This document shows, one piece after another, positions 41,577 through 51,381 of a DNA stretch of 64,000 nt; the stretch's first letter is position 1; each line of letters opens with the position of its first letter. Both the position numbers and the translations under genes were made by a program. The notes under the pieces were generated by a model, which was given only the letters and a program-made list of their open reading frames with translations, was not told where the DNA came from and searched no databases. This DNA is from Enterocloster clostridioformis (GTDB taxonomy: Bacteria > Bacillota > Clostridia > Lachnospirales > Lachnospiraceae): NCBI RefSeq assembly GCF_020297485.1, contig NZ_JAIWZC010000001.1:5327634-5391633 (forward strand), in the 5' to 3' direction.

Positions 41577-43487
41577 ATGATACTGGAACAAATTAATGGG
41601 CCGGAGGAGCTGAAAGCTCTCCCGCCCGAGGATTTAAAGATACTGGCCCAGGAGATACGGACCTTCCTGATTGAGAAAATCAGCCATACCGGAGGCCATC
41701 TGGCCTCCAATCTGGGCGTGGTGGAACTGACCATCGCCCTTTTTAAGACCTTAAATCTTCCGGAGGACAAGGTTATCTGGGATGTGGGACACCAGTCCTA
41801 TACCCATAAGATATTAAGCGGGCGCATGGCGGAATTTGACGAGCTCCGCCAGTACGGGGGCCTGAGCGGATTTCCCAAGCGCAAGGAGAGTCCCTACGAT
41901 TCCTTTGACACAGGCCACAGCTCCACCTCCATATCCGCTGGACTGGGCATTGCCCTGGGGCGCGATATCAGGGGGGAGGACTACCGTGTGGTATCCGTCA
42001 TTGGAGACGGGGCCCTTACCGGCGGCATGGCGTACGAGGCTCTGAACAATGCCGCCAGGATGAAGAAGAATTTTATCATTGTGCTGAATGACAATAAGAT
42101 GTCTATTTCGGAAAATGTAGGGGGCATGTCCCGCTACTTGAACGGCCTGCGCACAGGCAGCGGCTACAACGACCTGAAAAAGAGCGTGGCAGACGCTCTG
42201 GACCGGATCCCGGTGGTGGGCACTGCCATGATAGACAAAATCAAACGCACCAAGAACAGCATAAAACAGCTGTTTATACCCGGCATGCTGTTTGAAAATA
42301 TGGGCATTACCTATCTGGGCCCGGTGGACGGCCATAATATCCAGGCTCTCTGCAAGGTGCTGAGGGAGGCCCAAAAGCTGGATCACGCGGTTCTGGTCCA
42401 TGTGATGACGAAAAAGGGTAAGGGATACCGTCCCGCGGAGAAGAATCCGTCCTATTTTCATGGAGTGGGTCCCTTTGACATAAAGACGGGAAAATCCCTG
42501 TCAGCCCAGACCAATCCTTCCTATACGGACGTGTTCTCCAGAAAGCTGTGTCAGCTGGGGGAGGAGCATCCGGAATTGGTGGCGGTTACTGCCGCCATGC
42601 CGGACGGTACGGGGCTGGCTGCCTTCGGAAAGAAGTTTCCGGACCGGTTTTTTGACGTGGGAATCGCGGAGGCCCATGCAGTCACGTCTGCCGCAGGCAT
42701 GGCGGCGGCGGGGCTCAGGCCCGTGGTGGCGGTCTACTCCTCCTTCCTGCAGAGGGCCTATGATCAGGTCCTGCACGATGTATGTATCCAGAACCTGCCG
42801 GTGCTCTTTGCGGTGGACCGGGCAGGGCTTGTGGGAAGCGACGGGGAGACCCATCAGGGAATCTTTGATTATTCCTTCCTGACCTCCATACCCAATATGA
42901 GCGTCATGGCTCCCAAGAATCTGTGGGAGCTGCGGGCCATGCTGGACTTTGCCATGGATTATGGCAGTCCTCTGGCCATACGTTATCCAAGGGGCGAGGC
43001 GTACCGCGGGCTAAAGGAATTCAGACAGCCCATATCATACGGTGTGGGAGAAATGCTTTACGAGGAAGAGGATATTGCCCTTCTCGCCGTGGGCAGCATG
43101 GTCAGCACAGGAGAACATGTGCGGCAGAAGCTGAAAGCAGAGGGATACAGATGCAGCCTTGCCAACGGCAGGTTTGTGAAGCCCTTTGACCGGAAAATGG
43201 TATCCCGTCTGGCAGAGAGGCACCGCCTGATTGTAACCATGGAGGAAAATGTGCTTCAGGGCGGTTACGGACTGGCGGTCACCGCATTCATACATGAAAA
43301 CTATCCGGAAGTAAAGGTACTTAATATTGCCATTCCTGACGCATATGTGGAGCACGGAAATGTGTCCATATTAAGGGAAGGATTGAGAATCGACAGTGAT
43401 TCCATCATACGGACCATGAAAGCCGGCGGCTATATCGGCCAGGAAACATTAGGAATCCGCCCTGTTCCGGACAGGAAGGAAGCGTGA
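41577..43487 (+). CDS. dxs: 1-deoxy-D-xylulose-5-phosphate synthase
   Basis: A 636-aa thiamine-diphosphate enzyme, the entry step of the MEP isoprenoid pathway: pyruvate plus glyceraldehyde-3-phosphate. The diphosphate-binding motif is GDGALTGGMAYEALNNA near 143 and the catalytic-site patches HTGGHLASNLGVVE near 38 and GLVGSDGETHQG near 417 are evident. The C-terminal transketolase domain ends with DAYVEHG. The start at 41577 follows CTGGAGAT. It lies 19 bases after ispA. Confidence 0.97.
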   Translation: MILEQINGPEELKALPPEDLKILAQEIRTFLIEKISHTGGHLASNLGVVELTIALFKTLNLPEDKVIWDVGHQSYTHKILSGRMAEFDELRQYGGLSGFPKRKESPYDSFDTGHSSTSISAGLGIALGRDIRGEDYRVVSVIGDGALTGGMAYEALNNAARMKKNFIIVLNDNKMSISENVGGMSRYLNGLRTGSGYNDLKKSVADALDRIPVVGTAMIDKIKRTKNSIKQLFIPGMLFENMGITYLGPVDGHNIQALCKVLREAQKLDHAVLVHVMTKKGKGYRPAEKNPSYFHGVGPFDIKTGKSLSAQTNPSYTDVFSRKLCQLGEEHPELVAVTAAMPDGTGLAAFGKKFPDRFFDVGIAEAHAVTSAAGMAAAGLRPVVAVYSSFLQRAYDQVLHDVCIQNLPVLFAVDRAGLVGSDGETHQGIFDYSFLTSIPNMSVMAPKNLWELRAMLDFAMDYGSPLAIRYPRGEAYRGLKEFRQPISYGVGEMLYEEEDIALLAVGSMVSTGEHVRQKLKAEGYRCSLANGRFVKPFDRKMVSRLAERHRLIVTMEENVLQGGYGLAVTAFIHENYPEVKVLNIAIPDAYVEHGNVSILREGLRIDSDSIIRTMKAGGYIGQETLGIRPVPDRKEA

Positions 43488-43626
43488 ATTTACGCTCACG
43501 GACAGATGACAGCCGGACAAAATGGCGGCAGAAAAGGTTTGACAGGCATTAGATAACACAGGCGGCATTGCACCCTTAAGCCGGAAGGCAGCGGGGAAAT
43601 GCCGCTTCGGTATAAGGAGAACGGTA

Positions 43627-44439
43627 ATGAAGAAAGAGCGGTTGGACGTGCTTATGGTCCGGAGAAACCTGGCTGAGTCCAGGGAAAAGGCCAAGGCCCT
43701 GATTATGTCAGGGATAGTCTATGTCAATGGACAGAAGGAAGATAAGGCGGGCACGTCCTTTGAGGAGACAGTACAGATTGAGGTCAGGGGAAGCACCCTT
43801 AAATATGTCAGCCGGGGAGGGCTTAAGCTGGAAAAGGCCATGAACCGCTTCGGCGTGGAGCTGGCCGGTAAGGTATGTATGGATGTAGGGGCTTCCACCG
43901 GCGGATTTACGGACTGTATGCTCCAGAACGGTGCGGTGAAAGTGTATGCCGTGGACGTGGGCCATGGACAGCTTGCCTGGAAACTGCGCAATGACGACCG
44001 GGTCATCTGTATGGAGAAAACCAACATTCGGTACGTGACCCCGGAGGATATCGGGGAACGCATTGAATTCGCCAGCATTGATGTTTCATTCATATCCCTG
44101 ACCAAAGTGCTGGGACCGGTAAAACAGCTTCTGACCGATGACGGCCAGGTGGTGTGCCTGATAAAGCCCCAGTTTGAGGCCGGACGGGAAAAGGTGGGAA
44201 AGAAGGGCGTTGTCAGGGAAAAGAGCGTTCATCTTGAGGTCATAGAGATGGTCATGGATTATGCCCGGAGCATTGGTTTGGGCATACGGGGACTGGAATT
44301 CTCGCCCATCAAGGGGCCTGAGGGAAACATCGAATATCTTCTGTACCTCCAGAATAAACCGCAGGAAGAGACGGGGCAGGAGGAAAACGAATTATCGGCC
44401 CGGGCCATTGTGGAGCAGGCCCACGAGTGTTTGGATTAA
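43627..44439 (+). CDS. tlyA: TlyA-family rRNA 2'-O-methyltransferase (hemolysin A family)
   Basis: A 270-aa protein with an N-terminal S4 RNA-binding domain (residues 1-60, RLDVLMVRRNLAESREKAKALI) and an FtsJ-like Rossmann domain (MDVGASTGGFTDCMLQNGA near 88). The family methylates ribosomal RNA at cytidines. The C-terminal acidic tail (QEETGQEENE) is not conserved. Its position between dxs and nadK in the xse-isp-rec cluster is standard in Firmicutes. AAGGAG precedes the ATG. The 139 bases after dxs hold no other gene. Confidence 0.95.
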   Translation: MKKERLDVLMVRRNLAESREKAKALIMSGIVYVNGQKEDKAGTSFEETVQIEVRGSTLKYVSRGGLKLEKAMNRFGVELAGKVCMDVGASTGGFTDCMLQNGAVKVYAVDVGHGQLAWKLRNDDRVICMEKTNIRYVTPEDIGERIEFASIDVSFISLTKVLGPVKQLLTDDGQVVCLIKPQFEAGREKVGKKGVVREKSVHLEVIEMVMDYARSIGLGIRGLEFSPIKGPEGNIEYLLYLQNKPQEETGQEENELSARAIVEQAHECLD

Positions 44440-44500
44440 GCGGCCAGCGGTTTGCACAAATGGATAAATAACGTATAAAAACGTCAGGAGCCCCATAACC

Positions 44501-45343
44501 ATGAAACATTTTTATATTATTGCCAATCTTGACAAAGAATATGTACAGGAGGCCCAGGTATTCATTAAGGCGTACCTGGAGGCAAAGGGAGCAGAGTGTC
44601 TCCTGCACCATACACCTGAGAGAACCAGGGGGGGAGCCCATATAGACGGGGCCCAGGTGCCGGGGGATACGGAGTGCGTCATAACAATCGGAGGGGACGG
44701 TACCCTCATACAGGCTGCCAGAGATTTGGCGGGCCGCAACATTCCCATGCTGGGGGTGAACCGGGGCCATCTGGGATATCTCAATCAGGTGAGCCGTCAG
44801 GAGGACATTGCTCCGGTCCTGGAGTCCCTGTTAAATGAGCGCTACCAGCTGGAACGGCGGATGATGATACACGGGACAGCGCGGCGGAAGGAAGAGACCC
44901 TTTTAAAGGATATTGCACTCAATGAGATTGCCATTACCAGAAAGGATCCTCTGAAGGTGCTTCGCTACAGCGTCTATGTAAATGACGAGTATCTCAATGA
45001 ATACGCGGCAGACGGTGTCCTGGTAGCCACGCCTACCGGTTCCACGGCGTATAATCTTTCGGCGGGAGGCCCGGTCATAGCGCCGGGAGCCAGGATGATG
45101 GTGCTGACACCTATCTGTTCCCACTCCCTCAATGCCAGGAGCATTGTGCTGGCACCGGAGGACAAGGTTCGGATTAAGGTCCTTAACAGCGGTCAGGTCG
45201 TATCCTTTGACGGGGATACGTCCATGGAATTAAAGGCAGGAGACTGTATAGACATACGGTGTTCCGAACTGCAGACAGTGATGATAAAGTTAAAGCAGAT
45301 ATCATTTATGCAGAACCTCAGCAACCATCTGGGAGGAATATAG
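44501..45343 (+). CDS. nadK: NAD kinase
   Basis: A 280-aa kinase producing NADP from NAD and ATP. The family motif GGDGT is at residues 64-68. The NE motif in ALNEIAITR near 145 and the substrate-binding TPTGSTAYNLSAGGP near 185 are intact. It lies 61 bases after tlyA and is followed by argR. AGGAG precedes the ATG. Confidence 0.97.
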   Translation: MKHFYIIANLDKEYVQEAQVFIKAYLEAKGAECLLHHTPERTRGGAHIDGAQVPGDTECVITIGGDGTLIQAARDLAGRNIPMLGVNRGHLGYLNQVSRQEDIAPVLESLLNERYQLERRMMIHGTARRKEETLLKDIALNEIAITRKDPLKVLRYSVYVNDEYLNEYAADGVLVATPTGSTAYNLSAGGPVIAPGARMMVLTPICSHSLNARSIVLAPEDKVRIKVLNSGQVVSFDGDTSMELKAGDCIDIRCSELQTVMIKLKQISFMQNLSNHLGGI

Positions 45344-45394
45344 ACAGCAGGGTCCGCAGTTCATTATAAATCAACAAGGAGGGAAGCGTCTCAC

Positions 45395-45847
45395 ATGAAG
45401 GTAGAGCGCCACAGCAAGATTGTCGAATTAATTGGAAAATATGAGATAGAGACACAGGAGGAGCTGGCTGAAAGGCTGAATGAGGCTGGTTTCAATGTGA
45501 CCCAGGCAACTGTTTCCAGGGATATCCGCGAGCTGAAGCTGACCAAGATGCAGTCAGAGAGCGGCAGACAGCGCTACATGGTATTGGAGAGCCCCAGAGG
45601 GACATCCGCCATCAAATATATCCGCATCCTTAAGGACGGATACATGTCCATGGACATGGCGCAGAATATCCTGGTAATCAAGACCGTATCCGGCATGGCC
45701 ATGGCTGTGGCTGCTGCCCTGGACGCCATCCAATTCCACGAAATCGTGGGTTGTATTGCGGGTGATGACACCATCATGTGCGCCATACGCAGTGTGGACG
45801 ACACCATCATTGTCATGGAGAAAATCAAGAAAATGGTGGAAGACTAA
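45395..45847 (+). CDS. argR: Arginine repressor
   Basis: A 150-aa ArgR/AhrC. The N-terminal winged helix has the recognition segment ATVSRDIRELKLTKM near 43-57. The C-terminal oligomerisation and arginine-binding domain has GCIAGDDTIMCAIR near 122-135 with the ligand Asp pair. It represses arginine biosynthesis and activates catabolism as a hexamer. The position just before recN is conserved in Firmicutes. AAGGAGGG precedes the start. Confidence 0.97.
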   Translation: MKVERHSKIVELIGKYEIETQEELAERLNEAGFNVTQATVSRDIRELKLTKMQSESGRQRYMVLESPRGTSAIKYIRILKDGYMSMDMAQNILVIKTVSGMAMAVAAALDAIQFHEIVGCIAGDDTIMCAIRSVDDTIIVMEKIKKMVED

Positions 45848-45864
45848 TGGAAAAGGGGTGTAAT

Positions 45865-47523
45865 ATGTTACTGGAACTGCATGTAAAGAACCTGGCCCTT
45901 ATTGAGAAAGCGGATGTGGAATTCGGTGAGGGTCTCAATATCCTCACCGGTGAAACCGGAGCCGGAAAATCCATCATCATCGGTTCCGTAACCATGGCCC
46001 TGGGCGGCAAGGCGCCCAAAGGCAGTATACGTCCAGGGGCTGACTACGCCTATATTGAGCTGGTGTTTTCCGCCACAGGGGAAGAGAAGCGGAAGGCTCT
46101 CAGGGAGCTGGAGGTGGAACCCACGGAGGACGGACTGGTAATCATATCCAGGAAGCTGACCCCTGCCAGGAGTATCAGCCGTATCAACGATGAGACAGTG
46201 ACCATGGCCAGACTGAGCCAGATTACAGGCCTGCTGCTGGACATACACGGGCAGCATGAGCATCAGTCCCTTCTTTACAAATCCAAGCATCTTGAAATTC
46301 TGGACGCCTATGTCAAGGCCGCGACCCAGCCTGTAAAACAGACAATAGCAGACAGGTACCGTATATACCGCTCCCTTGAAGAAAAGCTGAGGGGGTTTGA
46401 TATGGATGCTGAAAGCCGTATCCGCGAGGCTGACTTCCTTCGGTTTGAGATAGAGGAGATAGAGGCATCAGCCCTGAAGGAAGGGGAGGAGGAGGAGCTC
46501 ACCTCAATTTACCGCCGTTATTCCCATTCCAGGCGCATTGCAGAGTGTCTGGGAGCCGCCTGCGAGGCAGTGGAGGGAGAATGGCTTTCAAGGGCCTTAA
46601 AAGAGGTGGAGCAGGCGGCAGAGTACGATGAGACCCTGGGCGGCATCCGGGACCAGCTCTATGATGCGGATTCCATACTGAGGGACGCGGGAAGAGAGAT
46701 GTCCACCTACCTGGATTCCATGGAGATGGACGAGGAAACATTCAGGAAAACCGAGGAACGCCTGGACCTGATACATAACCTTCAGGCAAAATACGGGGCA
46801 ACCGTGGAAGCCATCCGCCAGAAGCTGGAACAAAAAAAGAAAAGGCTGGAAGAATTGGAAGATTATGACGCCCACAGAAAGCGTATGGAGCAGGAATTAG
46901 AGGAATGCAGGAATGGTTTGGAGAAACTCTGCACACAATTAACAGGGATACGTAAAAAGGCGTCCGGGACGCTTGTAAAAAAAATCAGGCAGGGTTTGGT
47001 GGATTTGAATTTCCTGGACGTGGAATTTGACATGGAATTTGAAAAACTGGATCATTTTACACCATCCGGATGGGACGGGGCGCAGTTTCTTATTTCAACC
47101 AATCCAGGACAGCCTATGCGCCCTCTTAAGGATGTGGCGTCAGGAGGAGAGCTTTCCAGAATCATGCTGGCCATCAAGACCGTGCTGGCGGATTCAGATG
47201 ATATACCCACTCTGATTTTTGACGAGATAGACACTGGTATCAGCGGCCGTACCGCCCAAAAGGTATCAGAGAAGCTCATGCTCATAGCAAGGAGCCACCA
47301 GATCATCTGCATCACCCACCTGCCGCAGATAGCGGCCATGGCGGATTCACATTTTGAAATTGCAAAATCTGCCAGCCAGGGCAGGACCATTACCACCATC
47401 CGTCTGCTGGACCGAAAGGCTTCCGTAGAAGAGCTGGCCAGGCTGTTAGGCGGCGCCAGGATTACGGAGGCAGTGCTTAAAAACGCAGGTGAAATGAAGG
47501 AATTGGCAGACAGAACAAAATAA
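45865..47523 (+). CDS. recN: DNA repair protein RecN
   Basis: A 552-aa SMC-like ATPase acting early in double-strand-break repair. Walker A GETGAGKS is at about 29-36. Two coiled-coil arms flank the middle (residues about 160-370). The C-terminal ABC signature SGGELSRIMLAIK (near 430) and Walker B LIFDEIDTGISG (near 452) follow. The ATG at 45865 follows AAAAGGGGTG. An ATG 18 bases upstream (45847) is possible but lacks its own site. Confidence 0.96.
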   Translation: MLLELHVKNLALIEKADVEFGEGLNILTGETGAGKSIIIGSVTMALGGKAPKGSIRPGADYAYIELVFSATGEEKRKALRELEVEPTEDGLVIISRKLTPARSISRINDETVTMARLSQITGLLLDIHGQHEHQSLLYKSKHLEILDAYVKAATQPVKQTIADRYRIYRSLEEKLRGFDMDAESRIREADFLRFEIEEIEASALKEGEEEELTSIYRRYSHSRRIAECLGAACEAVEGEWLSRALKEVEQAAEYDETLGGIRDQLYDADSILRDAGREMSTYLDSMEMDEETFRKTEERLDLIHNLQAKYGATVEAIRQKLEQKKKRLEELEDYDAHRKRMEQELEECRNGLEKLCTQLTGIRKKASGTLVKKIRQGLVDLNFLDVEFDMEFEKLDHFTPSGWDGAQFLISTNPGQPMRPLKDVASGGELSRIMLAIKTVLADSDDIPTLIFDEIDTGISGRTAQKVSEKLMLIARSHQIICITHLPQIAAMADSHFEIAKSASQGRTITTIRLLDRKASVEELARLLGGARITEAVLKNAGEMKELADRTK

Positions 47524-47555
47524 AACAGATTGAAATCCTAAGGATGGATAATACT

Positions 47556-47592
47556 AAGAAAGAGGCAGTGAACATTGCTTCTTTCTTTTTTT
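47556..47592 (+). terminator. Terminator after recN
   Basis: A stem AAGAAAGAGGCA / TGCTTCTTTCTT with one mismatch and a short loop is followed by a run of T residues. Confidence 0.85.
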
Positions 47593-47674
47593 GTTGTGGT
47601 TCGGCCGTAACCGGAGGAACCAAGGCAGTGTATTGACCCATTTAAAATGAATGACTATATAAGGAGGCAGGGCG

Positions 47675-48952
47675 ATGAAGGGGAAATCAATCTTTTACCG
47701 GTGGCTGGGGCGCATCTTCTGGCTGTCCGCTGTGGCTGTTACGGGGTACACATGGTATTACATGGACCAGGCAGTGCCGGACCGGGTGAGTATTATAGAA
47801 AATGAAGAGGAGGAATTTTCCTTCGGCCTGCCTTTAAAGGCAACCATATCCAGCGACAGCCAGGAGGTGGCCCTGGCAAATGAGAGCAATATACCGGCGG
47901 ATCAGATTACCATAAGCGGCAGGGACCATTTTTCCATGTTCGGGGGAGAAAAGGGAAGCTACCAGGTAGGTCTTAAGCTGTTTGGAGTGATAAAATTAAA
48001 GGACATACAGGTGGATGTGGTGGACACCAGATATGCTGTTCCCTGCGGTTCTCCCATCGGAATCTACCTGAAATCAGACGGCGTCATGGTCATCGGAACC
48101 GGACGCATAACGGGAAGCGACGGCATGGAGGTGGAACCGGCATACGGAATACTGAAATCAGGTGACTATATCGAGGCATTCAACGGAAAGCCCATGAACA
48201 CAAAGGAGGATCTGATACGGGCTGTCAGCGAGTCAGGCGGCCAGGAATGCGTGCTCCAGGTGCGCAGGGAAGGCGAGGACGTGGATGTAAGTCTGAAGCC
48301 GGTCCAGGGCGCTGACGGGCAGTACAAGCTGGGAGCATGGGTTAGGGACGATACCCAGGGTATCGGTACTATTACTTATGTGGATATGAACGGCAGGTTC
48401 GGCGCGCTGGGCCATGGAATCAGCGACAGCGATACAGGGGATTTGGTGGAATCCTCGGAGGGAGCACTGTATTCCACGGAAATCATGGGAATCGAAAAGG
48501 GATCCATGGGAAAACCCGGACTGCTGTCCGGCGTAATTTACTACGGTCCCCAGTCCCATATGGGAGATATTGAAAAGAATACAAATGAGGGTATATTCGG
48601 CACCGTCAACCAGCAGTTTAAAAAGCAGATTTCAGGAGAGCCCATGGAAATCGCCTGCCGCCAGGATGTAAAGCAGGGACCGGCCTATATCCGCAGCAAT
48701 ATTTCAGGTGAGCTAAAGGATTATGCCATCGAGATTCAAAAGGTGGATTACAATTCCGGACATAAAAACAAAAGCATGGTCATCAAGGTAACGGACCCGG
48801 AACTGCTGGAGCTGACAGGTGGAATTGTTCAGGGAATGAGCGGAAGCCCGATTATACAGGATGGGAAGCTGGCCGGGGCGGTGACCCATGTGTTTGTGCA
48901 GGATGCCAGCAGGGGGTATGGGATATTGATTGAGAATATGATGGAGCAATGA
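47675..48952 (+). CDS. spoIVB: SpoIVB peptidase
   Basis: A 425-aa secreted serine peptidase (family S55) made in the forespore. It signals across the intermembrane space to trigger pro-sigma-K processing. An N-terminal membrane helix is at about 10-30, a PDZ domain at 140-210 (GILKSGDYIEAFNGKPM), and the catalytic His in GALGHGISDSD near 247. The nucleophile Ser lies in GIVQGMSGSPIIQ near 390. In clostridia it normally sits directly before spo0A; here a mobile element separates them. Confidence 0.96.
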   Translation: MKGKSIFYRWLGRIFWLSAVAVTGYTWYYMDQAVPDRVSIIENEEEEFSFGLPLKATISSDSQEVALANESNIPADQITISGRDHFSMFGGEKGSYQVGLKLFGVIKLKDIQVDVVDTRYAVPCGSPIGIYLKSDGVMVIGTGRITGSDGMEVEPAYGILKSGDYIEAFNGKPMNTKEDLIRAVSESGGQECVLQVRREGEDVDVSLKPVQGADGQYKLGAWVRDDTQGIGTITYVDMNGRFGALGHGISDSDTGDLVESSEGALYSTEIMGIEKGSMGKPGLLSGVIYYGPQSHMGDIEKNTNEGIFGTVNQQFKKQISGEPMEIACRQDVKQGPAYIRSNISGELKDYAIEIQKVDYNSGHKNKSMVIKVTDPELLELTGGIVQGMSGSPIIQDGKLAGAVTHVFVQDASRGYGILIENMMEQ

Positions 48953-48974
48953 GTTTCGGAGAAAATGTCAGGAA

Positions 48975-49009
48975 AGATAGCGTTGTAAGGCTGCTTACAT
49001 CTGCTATCT
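48975..49009 (+). terminator. Candidate hairpin terminator after spoIVB
   Basis: AGATAGC pairs with GCTATCT, and inner TGTAA pairs with TTACA, followed by TTACC. The T run is short, so the role is uncertain. Confidence 0.5.
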
Positions 49010-49364
49010 TTACCGGCTTGGTCCGCGATGGCGCGGTAGCTGGCTGCATTAAAATAAAGGTACTCTTTTGGGCAGAATATGGTATAATTCTTAAGGAAAG
49101 TATCAGATTCAGAGCGACAAAAAAATGAACAGCTTATGCAAAAGATAAACTGCTCTGAATGTGATTCTTTCCAATTGTACCAAGTCGCGGAACTTTAGCC
49201 ATAGGCTGTATGGGGATAGTATTTCCCCAGGGAAGCTTAAAATAGTGGATTATGGTGGTCTGCAATGCAGAAGCAGGACGATTTTAGCTGTATCCCATAT
49301 TTTTGGGTATGCTTCGCAGACCTCCCGATGGCAGGTCTTAAAAAATATATAGGAAAGCAGCCTG

Positions 49365-50522
49365 TCAGGAAGAAGGAACATGACACCTTCCCAGCTGTTT
49401 CATGGCTGTATGACCACATTCAGGACACACACAGATATCGAAATTCCAGACTGCTTTTAAAAGCTCTGCCAGGGACATTCCGGCGTAACGCTGCTTGAAA
49501 CGCTGTCCATTCTGAAGCTTAAAGATAACCTTCAGATTCTTATATTTCATCCGATTGTTCAGAAAACCATAATAGCGTATTTTCTGAAAGCCGGAAGGCA
49601 GCACATGCATCAGGTAACGGCGTATAAACTCCGTGTTGCCAAGAGTAATCTGACGTTTTGGTTCACCCGGCTTTTTTCCACGGGCAGAGAATGTTACCGT
49701 ATCTTCCGTAACAGAAAGGATCCTGCTGTTAGAGATGGCGATTTTGTGGATGTAGCGTCCAAGGTATTCAATGACATTGCCGAAGCCGTTGAAGGTTTTC
49801 TTGATGTAGGGGCACCAGTCCATTTCATAAAGCTTATTTTTAAATTCCTTCCAGTGGTAAGAATTACGCAGGTTTTCACAGGAGGATGAAAAGTTAAGGG
49901 AGCCGCTTTCATAAAGGGAGACAAGGTGTGCCATATATTTCCCCTTAAACTTATCCCGCAGGACCTCCGTACGGATAAAAAACTTAGATGAGGATTTACG
50001 GATTTTTCCATCTCCGGTAAGCCCGCCGCCGGAAACAATGCAGTGCATATGTACATGGTAATCCAGCTCCTGATTCCAAGTATGAAGTACTTGGATAATC
50101 CCGGGTGTTGCCCCGAGCCACTTCTTATCAGCAGATAATTCCAGAAGTGTTTCGGCGCAGCATCTGTGAAGAAGTCCATACAGAAGCTTCTGGTTGCAGT
50201 AAATGAGGGGATTTAATTCATGTGGAAGTGTAAACACTACATGAAAATAGGGTGAATCAATGACCTCAGCACTGCGTTTATCTACCCAGATTTCTTTCTT
50301 CACAGCCTGACAGTTGGGGCAGTTGCGGTTGCGGCAGGAATTATTGTGGACTTCCACATGCCCACAGTCGGTACACTGACTTAAGTTGACACCAAGCCTT
50401 CCGGATTTGCAGTTTAAGATGGCTCGGGCGGCTTTGCGTTGGACATCCGACTGATAGTGCCCCGGTGCTGAGAAAGCTTCATAGGACTGCTCAAATATCT
50501 GCCTGATTTTGTAATCACTCAT
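49365..50522 (-). CDS. IS91-family (HUH) transposase
   Basis: A 385-aa transposase. The N-terminal zinc finger is a Cys/His-rich segment (CTDCGHVEVHNNSC ... CRNRNCPNCQ, residues about 45-70). The HUH metal motif is HVHMHCIVSGGG near 155. The catalytic tyrosine region YLGRYIHKIAIS is near 250. This Y1/Y2 HUH family nicks one strand and moves by rolling-circle replication. The start at 50522 follows AGGTGA. The ORF runs further upstream but overlaps the recombinase gene. It overlaps that gene by 8 bases, so the two are expressed together. Confidence 0.92.
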   Translation of the reverse strand: MSDYKIRQIFEQSYEAFSAPGHYQSDVQRKAARAILNCKSGRLGVNLSQCTDCGHVEVHNNSCRNRNCPNCQAVKKEIWVDKRSAEVIDSPYFHVVFTLPHELNPLIYCNQKLLYGLLHRCCAETLLELSADKKWLGATPGIIQVLHTWNQELDYHVHMHCIVSGGGLTGDGKIRKSSSKFFIRTEVLRDKFKGKYMAHLVSLYESGSLNFSSSCENLRNSYHWKEFKNKLYEMDWCPYIKKTFNGFGNVIEYLGRYIHKIAISNSRILSVTEDTVTFSARGKKPGEPKRQITLGNTEFIRRYLMHVLPSGFQKIRYYGFLNNRMKYKNLKVIFKLQNGQRFKQRYAGMSLAELLKAVWNFDICVCPECGHTAMKQLGRCHVPSS

Positions 50523-51381
50523 GGTATTCACCTGCCAATCGGTCAAAAGGGCTGACGGCATTGCGGATGGCATTACCGGAAAGATGGACATAAATAGTGG
50601 TGGAAGACAAAGATTTATGTCCCATAAGCGCTTTTATGGTAAGCAGGTCGGTTCCGTTTTCATACAGATGGGTACCAAAAGCATGACGAAAGGAATGACA
50701 GGTAAGCCTGCGTTCCCATCCGAGCCTGTCCTCATGGGCATGGATGTGTCTTGAAAGGAAGAATGTGTCGATGGGTCTGTCCTCGCCACTTTGCTTTGGA
50801 AAAAGAAAGCCTTTTGGTCTGCCGTATTCAAACCAGTAGCGTGTCAGCAGGTCAAGTGCCGCTTTAGAAAGAATGGCATAGCGGTCATTCCTGTTTTTGG
50901 AGTGTGTGATGTGAAGCCGCATGTTTTTGCGGTCAACATCCTCGTAACGCAGACGGCATACTTCACCGATACGAAGCCCTGAGGAATACATGAGTGTAAC
51001 CATAGTCTTCTGCTTTAAATCAGGTATGGAAGAAATAAACTGCCATGTTTCCTGTTTCGAGGGAACATAGGGAAGGTACTCGTCAAACTTACGCATGGGA
51101 AGCTGTGTGTCATCCCATGTTTTGTGAAGAACATACATGGTGAAAAAGCGCAGTTGTGAAATGGCACAGTTGATGGTGCGGTCAGAAAGGTCTCTGGATT
51201 TCTGTAGCCATTTGATGTAGTCACGAAGTTCATCCCAGGAAACATCTTCTGGCGATTTGTGAAGAACATTTGCGAGGTAATCCAGATACGCCCGGATGTA
51301 AGTACAGTAATTTTTAAGGGTATGGTCGGTAAGACCGCGAAGGGAAATCATTTCCCTGAAAGAATTTAAATATTTGTCCAT
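50515..51381 (-). CDS. Tyrosine recombinase/integrase of the insertion element
   Basis: A 288-aa XerC/D-like recombinase. The N-terminal SAM-like DNA-binding domain covers residues 1-90. The catalytic domain has Arg I in SSGLRIGEVCRLR, Lys in HSKNRND, HxxR in CHSFRHAFGTHL, His in MGHKSLSSTTIY, and the nucleophile Tyr in TIYVHLS. AAAGGAG stands 8 bases before the ATG at 51381. A tyrosine recombinase encoded together with an HUH transposase is a known but less common IS91-type arrangement. It may resolve or position the element. Confidence 0.93.
   Translation of the reverse strand: MDKYLNSFREMISLRGLTDHTLKNYCTYIRAYLDYLANVLHKSPEDVSWDELRDYIKWLQKSRDLSDRTINCAISQLRFFTMYVLHKTWDDTQLPMRKFDEYLPYVPSKQETWQFISSIPDLKQKTMVTLMYSSGLRIGEVCRLRYEDVDRKNMRLHITHSKNRNDRYAILSKAALDLLTRYWFEYGRPKGFLFPKQSGEDRPIDTFFLSRHIHAHEDRLGWERRLTCHSFRHAFGTHLYENGTDLLTIKALMGHKSLSSTTIYVHLSGNAIRNAVSPFDRLAGEYHE

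Noticed and set aside
43488..43626. A gene in the gap between dxs and tlyA
   Set aside because: The 139 bases contain only short frames without a ribosome site. I see nothing coding here.
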